64,000 bases of DNA, from NCBI GenBank assembly GCA_046351555.1, contig JAXLYI010000019.1, positions 62,001-126,000 on the forward strand, read 5' to 3'. The translations under genes and the position numbers were made by a program. Below, piece after piece: positions 22,515-32,085 of the stretch (its first letter is position 1; the number at the start of each line of letters is the position of its first letter). The stretch comes from CAISKJ01 sp046351555. GTDB lineage: Bacteria; Myxococcota_A; Polyangia; Polyangiales; Ga0077539. The notes under the pieces were generated by a model. That model was not told the DNA's origin. It saw nothing but the letters and a program-made list of their open reading frames with translations, and made no database searches.

Positions 22515-24914
22515 ATGAACGTACGTGTGATCCTGCTGGGCGCCGCAGTGGCGCTCGGCGCGTGCAGCGACCCCGTGGCCACGCCGCCCGCCGACACCGG
22601 CCCCGTCGGCGACACGGCGACCGACCTCGCCGCCGACGTGGCCCCCGACGCTGCGCCCGACGTGTCGCAGGACGCGGCCCCCGACGCCGCACCCGACGCG
22701 ACGCCCGATGCAGCGCCCGATGCGACGCCCGATGCGACGGCCGATGCGACGCCCGACGTCGGACTCGATGCGACGGCCGACGCGACGCCCGACGTGACGC
22801 CGGACGTGACGCCCGACGCCGGCGCGGGCACGATGTTCGTCGCGACGCTGACGGGGGCCGAGGAGGTCCCCGTGGTGCGCTCGACCGCGACGGGGACGGC
22901 GACCTTCGTGCTCGCGGACGACCGCCGCACGCTGACGTACACGCTCCGCCACAACGCCGCGGGCGCGACGGCGGGGCACCTGCACCTGGGCTTCCCGGGC
23001 GAGTCGGGCGCGGTGATGGTCGCCTTCCCGACGGTGACGCCCGACACCATGCTGACGGGCTCGCTCACGCTCACCGCCACGCAGGCCGACCAGCTCGCCA
23101 ACGCGCAGGTCTACGTGAACATCCACACGCCGGCCAACCCGGGCGGCGAGCTCCGCGGGCAGGTTCTGCGGCCCGGCGAGCGGCTCTTCGTCACGACGCT
23201 CTCGGGCGCGGAGCAGGCGCCTCCGGTGCGCACCGCCGCGACGGCGACGGGCTGGCTGGCGCTGAGCGCCGACCGCTCGACGGCGCGCTACCGCGTCGCG
23301 TACACGGGCCTGACGCCGACGCAGGCGCACGTCCACCTGTCGCCCGCGGGCGTGGTCGGCGCGGTGGCCTTCAACCTCACCGCGGCGGGCGCCGGCGTCT
23401 ACGCGGGCGCCACGTCCATCAGCGCGGTGCAGGCGACGGCGCTGGAGGAGTACCGCGCGTACTTCAACCTGCACTCCGACGCCTTCGGGGGCGGCGAGCT
23501 CCGCGGGCAGCTCCTCGCGCCGGGCGCGCAGCTCTTCGTCGGCGCGCTCTCGGGCGCGCAGGAGAACCCGCCCGTCGCCACCGCCGCCACCGGCAACGTG
23601 CAGGCGGTGCTCAACTACGCGCGCAACGACGTGCGGTACCATGTGGTCACCGTCGACCTCACCGGCGCGTCGGCGGCGCACTTCCACCGCGGCGTGGCGG
23701 GCGTCAACGGGCCCGTCGCCGTCGCCCTCACGCTCGGCACCGGCGCGGCCTTCGGCGGCAACGTGACCCTCGCGCCCGCCGACGCCGACCTGCTCGAGGG
23801 GGGCCGGCTCTACACCAACGTGCACACCGCGGCCAACGCCGGCGGCGAGCTCCGCGCGCAGCTCACGCGGCCCGGCGAGGAGCTCTTCGTCGCGCAGCTC
23901 TCCGGCGCGCAGGAGAACCCGCCCGTCGCCACCACGTCGGGCGGCGCGGCGCAGGTGCTCCTCGGGGTCGACGGGCGCTCGGCGCGCGTCGCGGCGAGCA
24001 CCACGGCGGCGCCGAGCGCGGCGCACATCCACACGGCCATCGCGGGCGTCAACGGCGGCGTCACGGTCGGCATCACCACGCCGGGCCCGGAGATGAACCA
24101 GTCGGCGACGCTCACCGCCGAGCAGGCCTCCGACCTCGCGGGCGCGCGGATGTACTTCAACGTCCACACCGCGGCCAACCCGGGCGGCGAGGTGCGCGGG
24201 CAGTTCCTTCGGCCGGGCGAGACGGTGTGGGTGGCGCGGCTGAACGGCGCGCAGGAGAACCCCCCCGTGACCACGACCGCGACGGCCACCGGCATGGTGG
24301 TGGTGCGCGCCAACGGGGCCTCCATCGCGTACAGCGTCGACCAGACGATCGCGCCGACGGCCGCGCACATCCACACGGCGCCGGGCGGGGCCAACGGCCC
24401 GGTGACCATCGCGTTCATGTCCGTCGGGGGCATGCTCGCCGGCACCGCGTCGGTCACCGCGGCGCAGCTCGCCGACCTCCGCGCCGGCCGCTGGTACATG
24501 AACCTCCACACCATCGCCAACCCGGGCGGCGAGGTGCGCGGGCAGGTGCTCCGTCCGGGCGAGGTTCTCTACACCGCGCAGCTCACGGGCGCGCAGGAGG
24601 TGCCGCCGGTGACCACGCCTGCTTCGGGCGCCCTCGCCGTGATCGTCAACCCCGCGGGCACGGTGGCGACGTACGACGGCGCCTTCACGGGCGTCGGGAC
24701 GACGGTGAGCGCGGCCCACCTCCACGGCCCGACCGCGGCGGGCTCCAACGCCGGCGTGCTCTACCCCCTGACGGTGATGGGCTCGTCGCTCGTCGGCACG
24801 CAGACCCTCACCGCCACCGACCTCGCCGCCCTCAATGGCGGCATGGTCTACGCGAACGTCCACACCGCGGCGAACCCCGGCGGCGAGCTCCGCGGGCAGC
24901 TCGCGCGCCGGTAG
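22515..24914 (+). CDS. Lipoprotein with six tandem CHRD domains
   Basis: 799 aa. Signal peptide with lipobox LGAC, then about 75 residues of Asp/Ala/Pro/Thr linker (PDATPDA units), then six CHRD domains of about 115 residues each. Each starts LF(V/T)A.L(S/T)GAQE(N/V)PPV and ends (N)(V/I/L)HTAANPGGE(L/V)RGQ. The last repeat ends right at the C-terminus (RGQLARR). CHRD domains were named in chordin, where they sit in a secreted BMP antagonist; bacterial ones are surface proteins of unknown ligand. Repeats 3 to 5 are most alike (GAQENPPV), suggesting recent duplication. Lipid-anchored, probably exposed on the outer membrane. Confidence 0.93.
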   Translation: MNVRVILLGAAVALGACSDPVATPPADTGPVGDTATDLAADVAPDAAPDVSQDAAPDAAPDATPDAAPDATPDATADATPDVGLDATADATPDVTPDVTPDAGAGTMFVATLTGAEEVPVVRSTATGTATFVLADDRRTLTYTLRHNAAGATAGHLHLGFPGESGAVMVAFPTVTPDTMLTGSLTLTATQADQLANAQVYVNIHTPANPGGELRGQVLRPGERLFVTTLSGAEQAPPVRTAATATGWLALSADRSTARYRVAYTGLTPTQAHVHLSPAGVVGAVAFNLTAAGAGVYAGATSISAVQATALEEYRAYFNLHSDAFGGGELRGQLLAPGAQLFVGALSGAQENPPVATAATGNVQAVLNYARNDVRYHVVTVDLTGASAAHFHRGVAGVNGPVAVALTLGTGAAFGGNVTLAPADADLLEGGRLYTNVHTAANAGGELRAQLTRPGEELFVAQLSGAQENPPVATTSGGAAQVLLGVDGRSARVAASTTAAPSAAHIHTAIAGVNGGVTVGITTPGPEMNQSATLTAEQASDLAGARMYFNVHTAANPGGEVRGQFLRPGETVWVARLNGAQENPPVTTTATATGMVVVRANGASIAYSVDQTIAPTAAHIHTAPGGANGPVTIAFMSVGGMLAGTASVTAAQLADLRAGRWYMNLHTIANPGGEVRGQVLRPGEVLYTAQLTGAQEVPPVTTPASGALAVIVNPAGTVATYDGAFTGVGTTVSAAHLHGPTAAGSNAGVLYPLTVMGSSLVGTQTLTATDLAALNGGMVYANVHTAANPGGELRGQLARR
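22630..22820. repeat. Short tandem repeats coding for Pro-Asp-Ala linker
   Basis: Imperfect 9- and 12-bp units (gatgcgacgccc variants) encoding PDATPDAAPDAT-like sequence between the lipobox and first CHRD domain; the same type of linker occurs in the Cys-rich lipoprotein upstream. Confidence 0.7.
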
Positions 24915-25051
24915 CCGTTGGACTCAGCGCCCGCGCGCTTACGCGCGACGGCTTGCCGCCCGTCGTTTGCACCCTCGAGGTTGCCATCGACGAGCGGCAA
25001 ACCGCCGGGCGTGAGCCCGCGGGCGTCATCTCCCGCCGCTCCGACGACCTC

Positions 25052-25840
<789 letters not shown>

Positions 25841-25848
25841 GGCCGCGG

Positions 25849-25854
25849 ACGCTA
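25849..25854 (-). promoter_or_regulatory. Putative -10 hexamer (TAGCGT)
   Basis: On the minus strand TAGCGT ends 8 nt before the hydratase ATG. Confidence 0.4.
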
Positions 25855-26004
25855 CCCCAGGCGGGGCCGAGGGAGGAACGCCCGGCGAGGCACGTCCGCC
25901 CGCCCGCGGTCAACCGCCGCCCGCAACATCCTCGTGAACGCACGGGGCGATTGACGACCCTCCCCTCCCGTGTGCGAACGTCGCGCCCCGACGGAGGACC
26001 AGCG

Positions 26005-26964
26005 ATGCGTGCGGCCCGAACCCTGATGCTCTGCGCCCTCACCGCCGCCGCGCTCGCGCGCACGGCGCCGGGCGCGGCCGATCAGATCATGACCCGGGTG
26101 TACCTCAACGGGGTGCCGACGCCCGTGTTCTTCAACGACGGCGACAGCTTCCGGGTGCTGGAGGGGCCGCTCGCCGGCACCACCGCGCGCCTCGCGGGCT
26201 TCAACACCCTGGAGAGCTTCGGGCCGGTGCACTCGTGGGGGGGCTGGCACCCCTACGAGCTCTACGTCAACGCCAAGATGGCGACGCTCAACGCGCGCTG
26301 GGGCGTCTGGCACTGCACCTCCGACCTCTCGCGCGACGGCTACGGCCGCATCCTCTGGGACTGCCCCGACCTCGCCGTCGACCACCTGAGCAAGGGCCTC
26401 GCCCACGCGATGAACGTCGACGACAACCCCGCCCGCGCGGAGTACCTCTGGGCCCAGCGCGCGGCGATGGCCCAGCGGCGCGGGATGTGGGCCCACGGCG
26501 TCCCGGAGTTCGTGCTGACCAGCGCGCACTCGGCCGACGAGGACCCGACGCGCCCCTTCCACTACAACCGCCGCGTCAGCACCCGCTTCGGCCACTCCGA
26601 GAGCGTGCGCCACCACGACACCTACCTCGAGTGCCAGATGGTCTGCCACGACGAGACCGCCGTCGACATGGAGCGCTCCGACGCGGCCGCCGGGCGGCTC
26701 CTCCAGACGCCGGCGCTCAACGCGCGGCTGGCGGAGTTCGACACCGTCCACCTGTCGCAGCTCGTCTGGCGCTGGGCGCGGACGCACGAGCTCCCCTCGT
26801 GGCTGCCGGCCGACCTCCGCGAGCCCGTCGAGGCCGCCCTCCAGGGATTCGAACGCGAGGGCGCCTTCGGGCCCGTCACCACGCAGCGGGGCGCGTGCTT
26901 CCGCTACGTCGACTTCCGCCGCCGCTACGGGACGGGGCGCGCCGGCTGCCTCGACCAGCACTAG
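26005..26964 (+). CDS. Secreted SNase-like (thermonuclease family) protein
   Basis: 319 aa from the ATG at 26005, preceded by GGAGG at 25993-25997; a longer frame from 25951 would bury the signal peptide (LMLCALTAAALARTAPGAAD). The SNase core begins near residue 45: NDGDSFRV supplies the first metal Asp, ARLAGFNTLES matches the family RLxGxDTPE with the Arg and Glu kept but Asp replaced by Asn, and RDGYGRILWDC gives the second Arg. It has an extra C-terminal region of about 170 residues with several Cys. Exported, probably a Ca-dependent nuclease. The Asp-to-Asn change leaves activity uncertain. Confidence 0.82.
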   Translation: MRAARTLMLCALTAAALARTAPGAADQIMTRVYLNGVPTPVFFNDGDSFRVLEGPLAGTTARLAGFNTLESFGPVHSWGGWHPYELYVNAKMATLNARWGVWHCTSDLSRDGYGRILWDCPDLAVDHLSKGLAHAMNVDDNPARAEYLWAQRAAMAQRRGMWAHGVPEFVLTSAHSADEDPTRPFHYNRRVSTRFGHSESVRHHDTYLECQMVCHDETAVDMERSDAAAGRLLQTPALNARLAEFDTVHLSQLVWRWARTHELPSWLPADLREPVEAALQGFEREGAFGPVTTQRGACFRYVDFRRRYGTGRAGCLDQH

Positions 26965-26972
26965 GGCCCCCG

Positions 26973-28061
26973 ATGCGAACCCACCGCCCCACCGCCACCG
27001 CCCTCTGGCTCGCGATCCTCGCGGGCACCGCCCAGTGCTGGGAGCGCCCCGCCGAGGCGCCCCTCGGCTACGAGACCAGCGACGTCGAGTGCCAGGACGG
27101 CCGCGACAACGACCGCGACGGGCTGATCGACTGCGAGGACGACGACTGCCTCATCCGCTCGACCCGCTGCACCGAGCGCTTCCCGCTCGTCCCGCCGCGC
27201 GGCAGCGAGAGCGACTTCATCACCTGCACCGACGGCGTCGACAACGACAACGACGGGCAGTTCGACTGCGGCGACCGCGCCTGCCAGGGCATCCCCGAGG
27301 TGTGCTGCTCGCGGGAGTTCTCCGACGAGGCCTGCCGCGACGGGCTCGACAACGACGGCAACGGCTTCACCGACTGCGGCGACTTCACCTGCCGCAACGG
27401 CGTCTACGTCACCGTCTGCCGCCGCGAGACGGCGTGCATGGACGGCCGCGACAACGACGGCGACGGCCGCGTCGACTGCGCCGACCGCGACTGCGTGGCG
27501 GTGCCGGGCTGCTGCACCAGCGCCGGCGCCGAGGTGTGCAACGACGGCCGCGACAACAACTGCAACGGCTACACCGACTGCGACGACAACGCCTGCAACC
27601 GCGACCCCGCGTGCTGCACGGCGTCGGGGCCCGAGGCCACGCCCGCGGCGTGCGGCGACGGCCGCGACAACGACTGCAACGGCTTCAAGGACTGCGACGA
27701 CTTCTCCTGCTCGCGCAGCACCGACCCCGCCGTCCAGGCCGTCTGCGCCAGCCGCCCCGGGGAGAACACCGTCGCCGCCTGCCACGACGGCGTCGACAAC
27801 GACGGCAACGGCTACGTCGACTGCGGCGACTTCTCGTGCACGCAGGCGACCGACCCGGCCGTCCAGCAGTCGTGCCGGGAGAGCGCGGTCAACCCGCAGG
27901 CGTCGTGCCGCGACGGCGTCGACAACGACCGCGACGGCTTCAAGGACTGCGACGACTGGGACTGCTCGTGGAACCCCGAGGTCGTCGGCAACAACGTGTG
28001 CCCGGGCCCCCGCGTGTGCGCGGGGCGGCCGCCGGGGCAGGGCTTCGGAGTGACGCGATGA
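26973..28061 (+). CDS. Lipoprotein with Asp/Cys-rich DxDNDxDGxxDC repeats
   Basis: 362 aa. Lipobox GTAQC after an N-terminal hydrophobic stretch. The body is about eight repeats of C(x)DGxDNDxDGxxDCxDxxC, each about 35-45 residues. The DNDGDG cores look like the Ca-binding loops of thrombospondin type-3 or dockerin-like repeats, and the paired Cys suggest disulfides. Begins 8 bp after the SNase gene; its stop overlaps the next ATG. A Ca-loaded stalk on the outer surface is a plausible role, by inference. Confidence 0.85.
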   Translation: MRTHRPTATALWLAILAGTAQCWERPAEAPLGYETSDVECQDGRDNDRDGLIDCEDDDCLIRSTRCTERFPLVPPRGSESDFITCTDGVDNDNDGQFDCGDRACQGIPEVCCSREFSDEACRDGLDNDGNGFTDCGDFTCRNGVYVTVCRRETACMDGRDNDGDGRVDCADRDCVAVPGCCTSAGAEVCNDGRDNNCNGYTDCDDNACNRDPACCTASGPEATPAACGDGRDNDCNGFKDCDDFSCSRSTDPAVQAVCASRPGENTVAACHDGVDNDGNGYVDCGDFSCTQATDPAVQQSCRESAVNPQASCRDGVDNDRDGFKDCDDWDCSWNPEVVGNNVCPGPRVCAGRPPGQGFGVTR

Positions 28062-29707
28062 GGAAGATCCCGGTCTGGCTGGGCGCGCTGGCGCTCATGG
28101 TCGCTACCTTCGGCGCGTCGGCGCAGACGCAACCCGCCGCGCCGCCCCCGCCGCCGCCGCCGTCGTCCCCGGCGGCGATGACGCAGCCCTCGCCGGGCGC
28201 GCGCGCCGAGCACGAGACGGCGTGTACGGGCCGCGTCGACGAGGACGGCGACGGCATGGTCGACTGCGCCGACGCGGACTGCTTCCACGACCACGCCTGC
28301 GAGGCCGGCGGCGCCGAGGAGAACACCAACGCGCGCTGCTCGGACTGGATCGACAACGACGGCGACGGCCAGATCGACTGCGACGACCAGGACTGCATGG
28401 GCCCCGGCGTCTCGCGCTGCCGCGGCTCGTGGCAGCGCAACGGCGGCGCGACCTCCGGCGGCGGCAACACCAACGCGAACGCCAACGCCGGCGGCGGCCC
28501 CGACGACGTGCCCGACCTCGAGGCCAACCAGTCGCCCGAGGACCTCATCGGCCGCAACGGCGACCAGGACGGCGAGCGCTCGGACGAGACCTGCGCCGAC
28601 GGCATCGACAACGACGGCGACGGGCGGACGGACTGCGCGGACTTCGGCTGTCGCTTCGACCCGACGGTGACGGTGTGCTCGGGCTCGCCCTCGCTGCGCT
28701 TCTCCGCGGTGGTGGCCGGCGGGCTCCGCTACACCACGACGCTCACCCAGGGCGGCGAGGTGCAGAACCAGCCCGACGCCAACTTCACCCGCATCCAGCT
28801 CCGCGGCCTCGGGCCCATCCCGGGCGTGCAGAACAGCTTCTTCCTCATCAACCTGCGCGCCGAGCGCGGGGTGCGGCTGACGTTCGCGATGTTCCAGGTG
28901 CCGATCACGCGGCGCTGGTACTTCAACCTCAACTCGGGCAGCGGCTCGCTCTCGACGTCGCTGATCACGTCGGCGGCGCGGCAGCTCCTGCTCGACCCCG
29001 CGTTCTACGTCTACAACGCCTTCGAGCAGGGCAACGGGATCGCCGCCGAGGTGGGCGGCGCCCTCGACGCGGAGTCCCGGGTGATGGCGAGGGTCTTCGC
29101 CGCGGCGGGCAGCGGGGAGTTCAACGGCAACGTCGGCGGGCGCTTCTTCCGCGGCGACGACCAGAACTTCACCTACACCGCCGGCGCGCAGCTCGGCGTC
29201 AACCTCATCGGGCGCTTCTCGCGCTTCGACTCGCCCTTCCTCTACGTCCCCGTCCCCACCACCCTCGCCTTCATGGCCGGCGCCAAGTGGGACCAGCGCG
29301 CCCTCGAGCGCTACGTCGCCTGGAACGTCTTCGGCGTCTTCCGCTGGAACCGCCTCTGGGTGAGCGTCGAGCACTACGGCAAGCAGGAGCTCGAGTTCGG
29401 CTCGACGCAGATCTCCGGCGTGCTCCAGGTCGGCCTGCTGGTGATCCCGCGCCGCCTCCTCCTCGGCGCCGACATCGGGGGGTACCTCCCGGGCGACATG
29501 AGCAACCCGCCGGCCGCCTTCTCCAGCGCCGTCCCGCGGCCCCTCTCCGAGTGGCAGTACCGCGCCGCGGCCCACTTCTACTTCTACCGCCACGTCGGCG
29601 TCGCCTCGCTCGTGTGGAGCGACCACTTCATCGAGGGCAACGCCGCCCTCCCGCGCGACACCGTCCGCGAGCAGATCCTCCGCCTCGAAGCGCAGTTCCG
29701 CTTCTGA
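28058..29707 (+). CDS. Outer-membrane beta-barrel with DNDGDG repeat head
   Basis: 549 aa, ATG overlapping the previous stop (ATGA). Signal peptide ends near SAQ, followed by a Pro-rich stretch, then three DNDGDGxxDCxDxxC repeats (residues about 50-205) of the same type as in the lipoprotein before it, with an Asn/Gly linker. From about residue 215 it changes into amphipathic beta strands of a porin-like barrel (RIQLRGLGPIPGVQNSFFLI, NGIAAEVGGALDAESRVMAR) ending LRLEAQFRF, a classic C-terminal Phe outer-membrane signal. The barrel resembles OprP/OprO-like porins. Confidence 0.88.
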   Translation: MRKIPVWLGALALMVATFGASAQTQPAAPPPPPPPSSPAAMTQPSPGARAEHETACTGRVDEDGDGMVDCADADCFHDHACEAGGAEENTNARCSDWIDNDGDGQIDCDDQDCMGPGVSRCRGSWQRNGGATSGGGNTNANANAGGGPDDVPDLEANQSPEDLIGRNGDQDGERSDETCADGIDNDGDGRTDCADFGCRFDPTVTVCSGSPSLRFSAVVAGGLRYTTTLTQGGEVQNQPDANFTRIQLRGLGPIPGVQNSFFLINLRAERGVRLTFAMFQVPITRRWYFNLNSGSGSLSTSLITSAARQLLLDPAFYVYNAFEQGNGIAAEVGGALDAESRVMARVFAAAGSGEFNGNVGGRFFRGDDQNFTYTAGAQLGVNLIGRFSRFDSPFLYVPVPTTLAFMAGAKWDQRALERYVAWNVFGVFRWNRLWVSVEHYGKQELEFGSTQISGVLQVGLLVIPRRLLLGADIGGYLPGDMSNPPAAFSSAVPRPLSEWQYRAAAHFYFYRHVGVASLVWSDHFIEGNAALPRDTVREQILRLEAQFRF

Positions 29708-29718
29708 CCCGCCCCGGG

Positions 29719-29724
29719 TAGCGT
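29719..29724 (+). promoter_or_regulatory. Putative -10 hexamer (TAGCGT)
   Basis: Lies in the 27-bp gap after the barrel gene and ends 10 nt before the ATG at 29735. The same hexamer precedes the enoyl-CoA hydratase gene. Confidence 0.4.
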
Positions 29725-29734
29725 CACCGCCCGG

Positions 29735-31801
29735 ATGCCCCCGCCGCGCCGCCTCCTCCCGCTGGCCCTGGCGCTGGCCCTCGCCGCCGCGCTCCTCGCC
29801 CCCTCGCTCGGCGGCGGCTTCGTCTGGGACGACGTCCTCCTCATCGCCCGCAACGCCAACGTCCAGAGCTGGTCGCGACTCCCGCGCGCCCTCGCCTCCG
29901 CCTTCTGGGACGTCTCCGACGGCGGCACGGCCGGCGCCGGCTGGCGCTACTACCGCCCCTTCGTCACGCTCGTGTACGCCGTCGCGTGGCACGCCTTCGG
30001 GGGCGCGGCCGCCGGCTTCCGCGCGCTCAACCTCGCGGCCCACCTCGGCTGCGTCGCGCTCGCCTGGGCGTGGCTCTCGCGCCGCTTCGGCCCCGACGCC
30101 CTCGCCGGCCGCGGCGCCCCGGCGGCGACCGTCGCCCTCGTCCTCTTCGCCGCCCACGCCTCCCGTGGCGAGTCCGTCGCGTGGCCCTCGGGCTGCACCG
30201 ACGTCTGGATGACCTTCTGGATGCTCGCCGCTCACGCGCTCTGGTCGCGCGGCGCCACCGCGGCCGCCTGCGTGGCGTGCGCGTTGGGGGTGTTCTCCAA
30301 GGAGGGCGCGGTCGCGCTCCCGCTCCTGCTCGCCGCCGACGCTGTGCTCGGCGCCGACGTCGACGCGCGCCCCTCGCGCGAGCGCCTCCGCACAGTTGTC
30401 CCCTTGGCCGTCACGGTGTCCGCGTGCCTCGCGCTCCGCGCGGCGCTCGTCTCCGAGCCGATGCTCGCCCGCCTCGGCGCGTGGCTCCCCTCCGCGCCCG
30501 CCCGCGTCGTCGCGTCCTTCGGGGGCTACGTCGTCCGGCTCGTCGCCCCGTGGCCGCCGCGCGTCCTCTTCCCGCGCGAGCAGTTCGACCGCCTCGCCAG
30601 CGCATGGGGCGCCGTGGGAATCGCCTCGATCCTCGCGCTCGTCGCGCTGGGGGTGGCGGCGTGGCGCCGGCCCGCGTGGCGCCCGTGGCTGGCCGACGCG
30701 CTCTGGCTCGCGGTGCCGCTCGCGCCGGTGGTCAACGTGATGCCGATGTTCGAGCACACCTTCATCGCGCAGCGCTTCCTCTACCTGCCGGCGCTCGGGC
30801 TCGCGGCGCTGGTGCTCCGCGCGCTCCTCGCCGCGCCCGCCGGGCCCGCGCGCGCGGTGGCCTTCGCGCTCGCCGTGGCCGCCGCGCTGGTCAACGCCGC
30901 GTCGCTCCCGCTGACGGCGGCCTTCTTCCGCGACGACGTCACCTTCTGGGCGCGCTCGCTCGACGCCGACCCCGCCGACGCCCGCGCCTGCAAGGAGCTC
31001 GGCTCGCACCTCGCCGGCGCCGACCCCGCCCGCTCGCTCGCCGTCCTCGCCCGCTGCAACCGTGACGCGGCCGCGCGCGGTGACCACGACGCCGCCTGGT
31101 CGCTCGCCGTCGCCGCCGCCGCCGCGCGCGTGAACGTGCTCCCCGCCGGCGCCCGCGACGAGCTCCGCGAGGCCCGCGTCGCGCTCGACGCGCTCGCCGC
31201 CGGGGGCGCGGTGGACTTCACGCTCGGGGGCCGCCGCTTCGTCGCGCGCGCATCAGGGAACGGCGCTTCCCGCGACGACGCGAGCGCGCTCCGGTCGGCC
31301 CGCGCCGTCGCGCTGCTTCGAACGGGCGACCTCGCGGGGGCTGAGCGCGCGCTGCGGGCCGTGGTCGCCGCCGAGCCCGCCGCCCGCGCGCCGCTCGCCA
31401 ACCTCGCCGAGCTCCTCGGCCGACAGTCGCGCTGGGCCGAGGCGCGGCCGTTCGCGATGCGGGCGCTCGCCACGCTGCCGGCGGACCCGTACCTGCGACG
31501 ACTCGCCCGCTCGCTCGACGCCGGCGCCCGCCTCGACGCGATCGCCGACCCGCGGGAGCGCGCCTTCCGCCGCGCCGAGGTGATGCTCGACCTGCACGCG
31601 CCCGCGGAGGCCGAGGCCGCGCTGGGGGCGTTCGGCGACGACGCGCCGCCGCCGGTGGTGATGCTCCGTGCGCGCGCCGCGGTGGCCGACGGGCGCGTGC
31701 CCGACGCGGTGGCGATGGTGGAGGCCGCGCGGGCGAGGGACCCGTCGCACGCCGCGGAGTGGGGGCGGGTGCTCGCGCAGCTCCGCGCGCTCCGCCGCTG
31801 A
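29735..31801 (+). CDS. TMTC/PMT-like GT-C membrane protein with TPR tail
   Basis: 688 aa. N-terminal half has about ten membrane segments with GT-C features: the first periplasmic loop reads GGGFVWDDVLLIARN (conserved acidic pair, as in TMTC/ArnT-type O-mannosyl and lipid-sugar transferases), and a later loop reads PRVLFPREQFD. The last 300 residues are soluble and TPR-like (ARACKELGSHLAGADPARS; ALLRTGDLAGAERALRAVV). Predicted to transfer a polyprenyl-linked sugar to an exported acceptor. Similar in architecture to the 33.2-34.8 kb gene. Substrate unknown. Confidence 0.82.
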   Translation: MPPPRRLLPLALALALAAALLAPSLGGGFVWDDVLLIARNANVQSWSRLPRALASAFWDVSDGGTAGAGWRYYRPFVTLVYAVAWHAFGGAAAGFRALNLAAHLGCVALAWAWLSRRFGPDALAGRGAPAATVALVLFAAHASRGESVAWPSGCTDVWMTFWMLAAHALWSRGATAAACVACALGVFSKEGAVALPLLLAADAVLGADVDARPSRERLRTVVPLAVTVSACLALRAALVSEPMLARLGAWLPSAPARVVASFGGYVVRLVAPWPPRVLFPREQFDRLASAWGAVGIASILALVALGVAAWRRPAWRPWLADALWLAVPLAPVVNVMPMFEHTFIAQRFLYLPALGLAALVLRALLAAPAGPARAVAFALAVAAALVNAASLPLTAAFFRDDVTFWARSLDADPADARACKELGSHLAGADPARSLAVLARCNRDAAARGDHDAAWSLAVAAAAARVNVLPAGARDELREARVALDALAAGGAVDFTLGGRRFVARASGNGASRDDASALRSARAVALLRTGDLAGAERALRAVVAAEPAARAPLANLAELLGRQSRWAEARPFAMRALATLPADPYLRRLARSLDAGARLDAIADPRERAFRRAEVMLDLHAPAEAEAALGAFGDDAPPPVVMLRARAAVADGRVPDAVAMVEAARARDPSHAAEWGRVLAQLRALRR

Positions 31802-31827
31802 TGGCCGGGCGCGGCGGGTGAGCGGCG

Positions 31828-32085
31828 CTACTCGCCGGCGAAGATGTCTTCGGCGCACGCGGCCACGCGCTCGCGCTGCGCGTCGGTGAGCGCGAGCCCG
31901 CGGAGGGCGGCGACCTGGAGGACCGCCTTCGCGAGGCCCTTCGCGAGTCCGATTGCCTCGCCCTTCGCGAGCCCGCGGTCCTCGCCGAGCGTCGCGGTAG
32001 CCCTGGCACTCCAGGTGGAGCAGCTCATCGTCGCCCAGAAGCGCCAGCCAGTTGGCGTCCTCGGGCGGCGCGGAGGCCCTCACGG
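31828..32085 (-). pseudogene. Decayed Rpn/PD-(D/E)XK-type nuclease gene
   Basis: Two fragments of the 47.2-48.1 kb gene are joined here with about 155 codons missing and a frameshift at the junction. One frame (about 32000-32085) reads APPEDANWLALLGDDELLH then LECQGYRD, matching APPEDADSVMFLGDDGVLH/TEGQGYRD; the other (31828 to about 31995) reads LGEDRGLAKGEAIGLAKG...GLALTDAQRERVAAC, matching GEDRGEARGEAR...GLALTEAQRSRIAAC. The N-terminal fragment overlaps the end of the GT87 gene. A 66-aa open frame (31828-32028) survives but is not a real protein. Confidence 0.8.

Noticed and set aside
24915..25051. Rho-independent terminator between the CHRD and hydratase genes
   Set aside because: Some dyad sequence with GACGGCTTGCCG and CGGCAAACCGCC, but no clear stem with a T tract.
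31828..32028. A 66-aa intact gene
   Set aside because: It is the C-terminal frame of a deleted and frameshifted Rpn-type gene.
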